A stretch of 26,084 bases of DNA from an uncultured bacterium (GTDB lineage Bacteria; Cyanobacteriota; Vampirovibrionia; Gastranaerophilales; Gastranaerophilaceae). The stretch is taken from contig URHD01000027.1 in assembly GCA_900547585.1 (NCBI GenBank), positions 1 to 26,084 on the forward strand, read 5' to 3'. Position 1 is the stretch's first letter. Each line of letters starts with the position of its first letter. The position numbers were made by a program, and so were the translations under genes. Under the pieces are notes generated by a model, which searched no databases, had not been told where the DNA came from, and saw only the letters and a program-made list of their open reading frames with translations. This document shows positions 22,482-26,084 of this stretch, piece after piece.

Positions 22482-22679
22482 TTATTTGTTTGATATTAAT
22501 TCTATTTCTTCAAGAATATTATTTGTCTTCTGAATCAAGCCATTTACAAAATATGCACATGTTTGACAAACTGATGGAATATCATCACATGCCAACATAA
22601 GATTCAAAATATCTTCGGCTTTCTCTAAGCAGCATTGTGCTTCTATAGAGTAATCATAAATTTTGTCAGAATTTTTCAT
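22482..22679 (-). CDS. 65-residue cysteine-containing small protein, unknown
   Basis: I do not recognise this protein. It is acidic and probably helical, with five cysteines clustered in the first two thirds: AQCCLEKAE, LMLACDD, and VCQTCAYF with a CxxC pair. The layout could bind a metal ion or form disulfides. The body resembles small helical bundle proteins with a hydrophobic heptad pattern, and no membrane segment is evident. ATG at 22679 follows an AAAGAGAA stretch. It is transcribed divergently from the XRE regulator, with 54 bases between the two starts, and lies 65 bases upstream of dapL on the same strand. The divergent arrangement suggests that the XRE protein controls it. The chance that this is a spurious ORF is modest. 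Confidence 0.6.
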   Translation of the reverse strand: MKNSDKIYDYSIEAQCCLEKAEDILNLMLACDDIPSVCQTCAYFVNGLIQKTNNILEEIELISNK

Positions 22680-22733
22680 AATTGTTCTCTTTAAGACTAC
22701 AGCTTCTATCTAATTATACACTAAAATAGAATT

Positions 22734-22952
22734 GTGACAAATAAGACTACAAAATTGAAAAAATTAGCCCAAAATATAAAATCATTGAGGGAAAGCAAGA
22801 AACTTTCACAAATGGCTTTAGCAGTAAAATTGGGCATATCAAGAGAACATCTGGCAAAAATTGAAACCGCAAAAAGAGGTTTGAGTTTAGATTTGCTGTT
22901 TAATCTTTCTGAGGTACTCGGGGTTTCTGAACAGGAATTTTTTAAATTTTAA
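22734..22952 (+). CDS. XRE-family helix-turn-helix regulator
   Basis: A 72-residue Cro/C1-type DNA-binding protein with one domain and no effector domain. The HTH runs through IKSLRESKKLSQMALAVKLG, then ISREHLAKIETAKRGLSLDL, then LFNLSEVLGVSEQEFF. The recognition helix is around SREHLAKIE, and the pattern is typical of XRE. The start is GTG at 22734. No Shine-Dalgarno site is visible, and a TAAAAT (22722-22727) ends only 6 bases before the GTG, so the message may be nearly leaderless. A 10-base direct repeat, TAAGACTACA, occurs at 22692-22701 and 22742-22751 and brackets the start region. It is a candidate binding site shared with the divergent Cys-containing gene. Confidence 0.9.
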   Translation: MTNKTTKLKKLAQNIKSLRESKKLSQMALAVKLGISREHLAKIETAKRGLSLDLLFNLSEVLGVSEQEFFKF

Positions 22953-22960
22953 GAACACAA

Positions 22961-22988
22961 AAAAGGCGAATCAATGATTCACCTTTTT
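22961..22988. terminator. Terminator between the convergent XRE gene and the transporter
   Basis: AAAAGG and GAATC (22968-22972) pair with GATTC (22976-22980) and CCTTTTT across a 3-base loop, with one C-A mismatch. A and T runs flank it on both sides, so it can serve both genes. Confidence 0.75.
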
Positions 22989-23023
22989 ATTTATTAGTTC
23001 AATCACGCTTGTACGCTTGTAGA

Positions 23024-24484
23024 TTATGCGCATTTTTTCTTAGGAAAGCACATCGGCAGGCAAATCAGCGCACAAATCAATGCTGAAAGCCCCCAGAATG
23101 CAAGCGCACCGTTCCAGCCGAATTTGTCAACAACAAATCCGGTTCCCAGCCCTGAAAGCATCGCTCCGACATAGCCGAAAGTTCCGGTAAAACCTGTTAC
23201 GGCAGAAGCAACTTTTTTCGAGCTGGATTCGATTGCACAAACGCCGCCGATGAGCATTTGCGGGCCGTATGTGAAGAACCCGGAAAAACCAATCAGCAAA
23301 ATGTCGATTATGCCGGAACCGTTGATTTTCAAGACGTCAACCATGCTTTTTCCAGTCAATGCAAAGAACGCGTTGTCGATAAAGTTCGGGCCGGTGCCGT
23401 TAAAATAAAGCCCTGTCATACAAAAAATTACGCCGAGCAGGAAAATTACATTAATCGGGGCTCTTGCGCCTTTAAAAATTTTGTCAGATATCAAACCTGC
23501 TGAAATTGTGCCGAAAAATCCGAACAAAGGCAGGCATGCCAGCTTCATTGAAGCGAGTTCGAGCGTGTTTTTCTTTGCTTCAACAAGATATTTGATAATC
23601 CAGTCTTCGGTGCCGAATCTGATTACATAAACAAACACATAAGCCAGAGCCAGAGCCCAGACAGCCTTGTTTGTCAAAACATTTTTCACAAGAATCTGAA
23701 TATAAGAAAGCCCGTCATCTTCCGCATCGACTTTTGCAGCTTCTTTTGCCCTTTCAGGCTCACGATATTCCTCAACATCGGGAAGTCCGATGGATTGGGG
23801 CTTATCTCTCAATCTGTTAAACATCCAGAGTGCAACAAGGATTGCAAGTGTGCCCGGAATATAGAAAGCAGCCTGCCAGCCGAATTTTGCAATAACAAAA
23901 CCGGATAAAATTACTGCCAAAAATGTGCCGGTCTGGTGAGATGTTGACCACATTGCCCATTTTGTCGCTCTTTCAGAGTTGGAAAACCAGTATGTAAGGC
24001 TTTTTGCAACAGGCGGGAAGCCCATTGACTGGAACCAGCCGTTACATCCCCAGAAAAACGCCAAAACCCAGAGCAAAATCGTAGCTGACGGCATTCCGAA
24101 GAATGTAAATTTGCCAGGAGTGAATACAAAAAAGCTCAACGCAAAGCAAATGTTAGCCAGACCGGCTAAAATCAGCCCCGTAGGCAAAAATTTGCGCACA
24201 TCCGAACGGTCAGCAATCATTCCGTTCACGAACTTTCCTATTGCATAAGTAAAATACAACGAGCTGCCGATAACGCCCAACTCAAGGTTTGAATAGCCCA
24301 ATTCCGTACTCATTGAGGGCAAAGCAGCCGCAATATTCTTTTTACACAAATAAAACATCGCATATCCAATAAAGCAGGAATAAAACATCCTCAATCTGAA
24401 ATGCGCGTAAGTTTTTTTGATTTGCTCTTCGTCTTTTATTGGTTCCGAAGCGGGCGGTTCTTTAAAAAATCCTAAAATTCCCAT
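23024..24484 (-). CDS. OPA-family sugar-phosphate/glycerol-3-phosphate antiporter
   Basis: Inner-membrane major facilitator of 486 residues with about 12 hydrophobic segments. It belongs to the organophosphate:phosphate antiporter group (GlpT, UhpT, UhpC, PgtP). Family marks are RMFYSCFIGYAMFYLCKKN in the first segment, GCNGWFQSMGFPPVAKSLTY with FSNSERATKWAMWSTSHQTG in the middle of the first half, and GPQMLIGGVCAIESSSKK followed by GFTGTFGYVGA near the end. A charged loop of about 50 residues separates the two halves. I moved the start from an in-frame upstream codon to ATG 24484, because the cytoplasmic N-terminus of the family begins there and the upstream extension has no ribosome site. 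It lies 95 bases after an XRE regulator on the same strand, with pgi further upstream, which favours a hexose-phosphate substrate. That is an inference. Confidence 0.88.
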   Translation of the reverse strand: MGILGFFKEPPASEPIKDEEQIKKTYAHFRLRMFYSCFIGYAMFYLCKKNIAAALPSMSTELGYSNLELGVIGSSLYFTYAIGKFVNGMIADRSDVRKFLPTGLILAGLANICFALSFFVFTPGKFTFFGMPSATILLWVLAFFWGCNGWFQSMGFPPVAKSLTYWFSNSERATKWAMWSTSHQTGTFLAVILSGFVIAKFGWQAAFYIPGTLAILVALWMFNRLRDKPQSIGLPDVEEYREPERAKEAAKVDAEDDGLSYIQILVKNVLTNKAVWALALAYVFVYVIRFGTEDWIIKYLVEAKKNTLELASMKLACLPLFGFFGTISAGLISDKIFKGARAPINVIFLLGVIFCMTGLYFNGTGPNFIDNAFFALTGKSMVDVLKINGSGIIDILLIGFSGFFTYGPQMLIGGVCAIESSSKKVASAVTGFTGTFGYVGAMLSGLGTGFVVDKFGWNGALAFWGLSALICALICLPMCFPKKKCA

Positions 24485-24579
24485 AATTCTCAACTCTCTT
24501 TTTACTCTGAATAAGAAAATTATCCCAAAAAAGTCAGACAAATTAAATAAAATATGATATTTGTTACAAAAAACAACAT

Positions 24580-24828
24580 TCAATCCTGCTGGGAATAGTC
24601 AATATCAAGTTTAAGCAGAATTTTTTCCAATGGAACCTCCAAACCCCGCGCATATTTTATTAGGGTCGAAATTTTTGTGTCAACCAGTCCGTTCTCAATG
24701 CGGCTTACCGTCGCTGTAGTCAAATCGTTTTCGTAGGCAAAATGATTCAGCGAGATGCCTTTTTTCTCTCTTAAGATTTTGAGATAACGTCCGAGTTTTT
24801 TCGTAAGAGCCTTATCATTTTGTTCCAT
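24580..24828 (-). CDS. XRE-family helix-turn-helix regulator near the transporter
   Basis: An 82-residue Cro/C1-type DNA-binding protein. The HTH covers LGRYLKILREKKGISLNHF, AYENDLTTATVSRIENGLVD and TKISTLIKYARGLEVPLEKI. The recognition helix is TTATVSRIENG. There is no ligand domain. It is not closely similar to the other XRE protein at 22734. No Shine-Dalgarno site precedes the ATG at 24828. A reverse-strand TATAAT ends 7 bases upstream, so the mRNA may be leaderless. The upstream region carries a cluster of ACGTAA/ATGTAA elements, likely its own operator. It probably regulates itself and perhaps the transporter gene that follows. Confidence 0.88.
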   Translation of the reverse strand: MEQNDKALTKKLGRYLKILREKKGISLNHFAYENDLTTATVSRIENGLVDTKISTLIKYARGLEVPLEKILLKLDIDYSQQD

Positions 24829-24830
24829 AG

Positions 24831-24885
24831 ACGTAATTATATGTAATATTTTATTTCACATATTACATAAATGTAACAACGTAAT
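24831..24885 (-). promoter_or_regulatory. Promoter and operator cluster of the XRE regulator
   Basis: A reverse TATAAT occupies 24841-24836. On the forward strand, ACGTAAT at 24831, ATGTAAT at 24841, ATGTAAC at 24871 and ACGTAAT at 24879 are direct copies, and ATTACAT (24862-24868) is an inverted one. ATGTAATA (24841-24848) and TATTACAT (24861-24868) form a perfect 8-bp inverted repeat that overlaps the -10 box. No convincing -35 is seen. Confidence 0.5.
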
Positions 24886-24920
24886 TTCCGTTTAGGCTTT
24901 TTCGTAAAGATTATTAATAC

Positions 24921-24946
24921 AAAAAACCGCCCTCATAAGAGCGGTC
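24921..24946 (-). terminator. Intrinsic terminator of pgi
   Basis: On the reverse strand, ACCGC (24945-24941) and GCGGT (24930-24926) close a short stem with an imperfect interior and are followed by a T run (24926-24921). Confidence 0.75.
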
Positions 24947-24974
24947 TTTTTACTAAATTTTTATTAGATTTGAA

Positions 24975-26084
24975 TTATTGCTGCTCCAGTGCCATTTTTT
25001 CTTTGAGCATTTCGGCAGATTCTTCGTATCCTGCCCTGCCCATCAGAGCGTAGGTGTAATTTTTTGCCTGTTCAACACCCGGCTGGTTAAATGTATTTAT
25101 ATTATAGAGCGCGCCTGCGATAGCGGTTTGAACCTCCAGCATATAAATCAGCTGCCCGAGGTGATATGCATCAGCTTTTTGGAGCGTAATTGTAACATTC
25201 GGACGCTGATAGTCAATCAATGCAACCTTTGTGGATTCTGCTTCTGCATTCAGAAGTTCATTTATCGTTTTTCCGCCAAGATATCCGACTCCGGTATATT
25301 CAAAAATTTTCGGAATCTCCAGTGTTGTATCAAATTCCTTAATTCTAATAAAATTAATCACTTTATCGTTGGGGCCTTCGTTATAAAGTTGAATCTGGGA
25401 GTGCTGGTCAGTTACACCTAACGCTTTTATTGGAGTTTGACCAACATTTACGTCGTTTCCGTCCAAATCTTTGTTTTTGCCCAAACTTTCTGCCCACAAC
25501 TGCACATACCAGTCGGAAATGTACTTCAATTTGCTCGAATACGGCATCATTACTGAAAGATTTTTACCTTTTTGTGTATCCATCAAATAATGAATCAACG
25601 CGTTTTGCGCAGCAATATTATGGCGAATATCCGTGTTTTTCAGCGCCAAATCCATATCCTTAACGCCCTGCATAAGCTCTTCAATGTCAATTCCTACCAG
25701 CGCAAACGGTAAAAGCCCGACAGCAGAGAAAACAGAGAATCTTCCGCCCACATCATCGGGAACAACAAAGGTTTTATATCCTTCTTCGTTGGAAATCTGG
25801 CGTAAAATGCCGACATTTTTGTCCGTGGTGGCAACAATATTTCTTACATAATCATCGCCTAGCTCTTTTTCCAACCTGTCTTTAACAATCATAAACTGAG
25901 CCATTGTTTCAGCTGTTGAACCGGATTTTGTGATTACATTTACAAGCGTTCTTTTCAAATCAAGGAAATCAAGAAGCCCGTTGAACTGGTCGGGGTCGAT
26001 ATTGTCGAGAAAATAGATTTTCGGCAGCCCGTCGCGCTGTTCTTCGGAAAGCTGGTTCCAGTATGGCTTTAAAAGTGCTTCACA
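24975..26084 (-). CDS. pgi: Glucose-6-phosphate isomerase (N-terminus cut by window edge)
   Basis: Interconverts glucose-6-phosphate and fructose-6-phosphate in glycolysis and gluconeogenesis. The reverse frame is open from the right edge (CEALLKPYWN...) to the stop at 24975, giving 369 residues. The N-terminal part, probably 80-180 residues, is outside. An in-frame TTG at 25958 is internal, not the start. Landmarks are the sugar-phosphate loop TKSGSTAET, the first PGI signature DDVGGRFSVFSAVGLLP, and the second signature INTFNQPGVEQAKNY, with the catalytic Lys in EQAK. An intrinsic terminator ends the transcript before the XRE regulator, so pgi is transcribed separately from it. Confidence 0.95.
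   Translation of the reverse strand, partial: CEALLKPYWNQLSEEQRDGLPKIYFLDNIDPDQFNGLLDFLDLKRTLVNVITKSGSTAETMAQFMIVKDRLEKELGDDYVRNIVATTDKNVGILRQISNEEGYKTFVVPDDVGGRFSVFSAVGLLPFALVGIDIEELMQGVKDMDLALKNTDIRHNIAAQNALIHYLMDTQKGKNLSVMMPYSSKLKYISDWYVQLWAESLGKNKDLDGNDVNVGQTPIKALGVTDQHSQIQLYNEGPNDKVINFIRIKEFDTTLEIPKIFEYTGVGYLGGKTINELLNAEAESTKVALIDYQRPNVTITLQKADAYHLGQLIYMLEVQTAIAGALYNINTFNQPGVEQAKNYTYALMGRAGYEESAEMLKEKMALEQQ

Noticed and set aside
24485..24583. Upstream extension of the transporter to 24583
   Set aside because: It lacks a ribosome site and adds a segment not expected for the family. ATG at 24484 fits better.
24978..25421. 147-codon forward ORF opposite pgi
   Set aside because: Antisense shadow. 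The pgi frame carries both family signatures across this stretch.
25958..25960. TTG at 25958 as the pgi start
   Set aside because: The frame is open to the window edge, with PGI-like sequence before it.
1..26084. tRNA, rRNA, CRISPR array, insertion sequence
   Set aside because: No tRNA T-loop in a cloverleaf context, no regularly spaced repeats, and no transposase or integrase frame was seen by eye.

Overview
The window is a dense, AT-rich bacterial chromosome segment with short intergenic gaps, mostly good Shine-Dalgarno sites and many intrinsic terminators. It contains no rRNA, tRNA, transposase or phage gene. The combination suggests a gut-dwelling fermentative member of the non-photosynthetic cyanobacterial sister group (Vampirovibrionia/Melainabacteria, Gastranaerophilales). 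The clues are a DapL-type lysine pathway enzyme, an acetoacetate/butyrate CoA-transferase, an OPA-family sugar-phosphate carrier, and several unrelated proteins that share a short N-terminal motif around Phe12-17. That placement is an inference from gene content, because no phylogenetic marker was compared.

Layout. 1-2500 (-): clpB, cut by the left edge. 2501-3119: a 619-base stretch holding promoters, a 34-codon ORF with its own ribosome site and terminator, and a small palindromic repeat. 3120-5669 (+): an M29 aminopeptidase and bioA. 5697-8721 (-): an operon of a 5'-nucleotidase-like phosphoesterase and a ROK/actin-fold kinase-like protein. 8920-9789 (+): a ribbon-helix-helix protein and a peroxiredoxin. 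9804-12004 (-): argS and a NifX-like protein with a His/Cys tail. 12163-18642 (+): a 2159-residue protein with a papain-like Cys/His/Asn signature. 18698-20362 (+): CoA-transferase subunits A and B plus a 103-residue tagged protein. 20377-22679 (-): speE, dapL and a small Cys-containing protein. 22734-22952 (+): an XRE regulator. 23024-26084 (-): an OPA-family transporter, an XRE regulator and pgi, which is cut by the right edge.

Most named genes are housekeeping: proteostasis, translation, lysine/peptidoglycan precursor, biotin, polyamine, redox and sugar-phosphate metabolism. The unusual layer is a set of four proteins (432, 570, 2159 and 103 residues) that start M-x-[IV] and carry a T/P-[AVT]-F-[KRS]-[SGQ]-like motif near residue 12-17, without a classical signal peptide. 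One belongs to a family that is normally exported. Another is the giant protease-like protein. The shared N-terminus looks like a sorting or attachment tag. It is the best candidate here for an undescribed system, and the giant papain-like protein is its most striking client.
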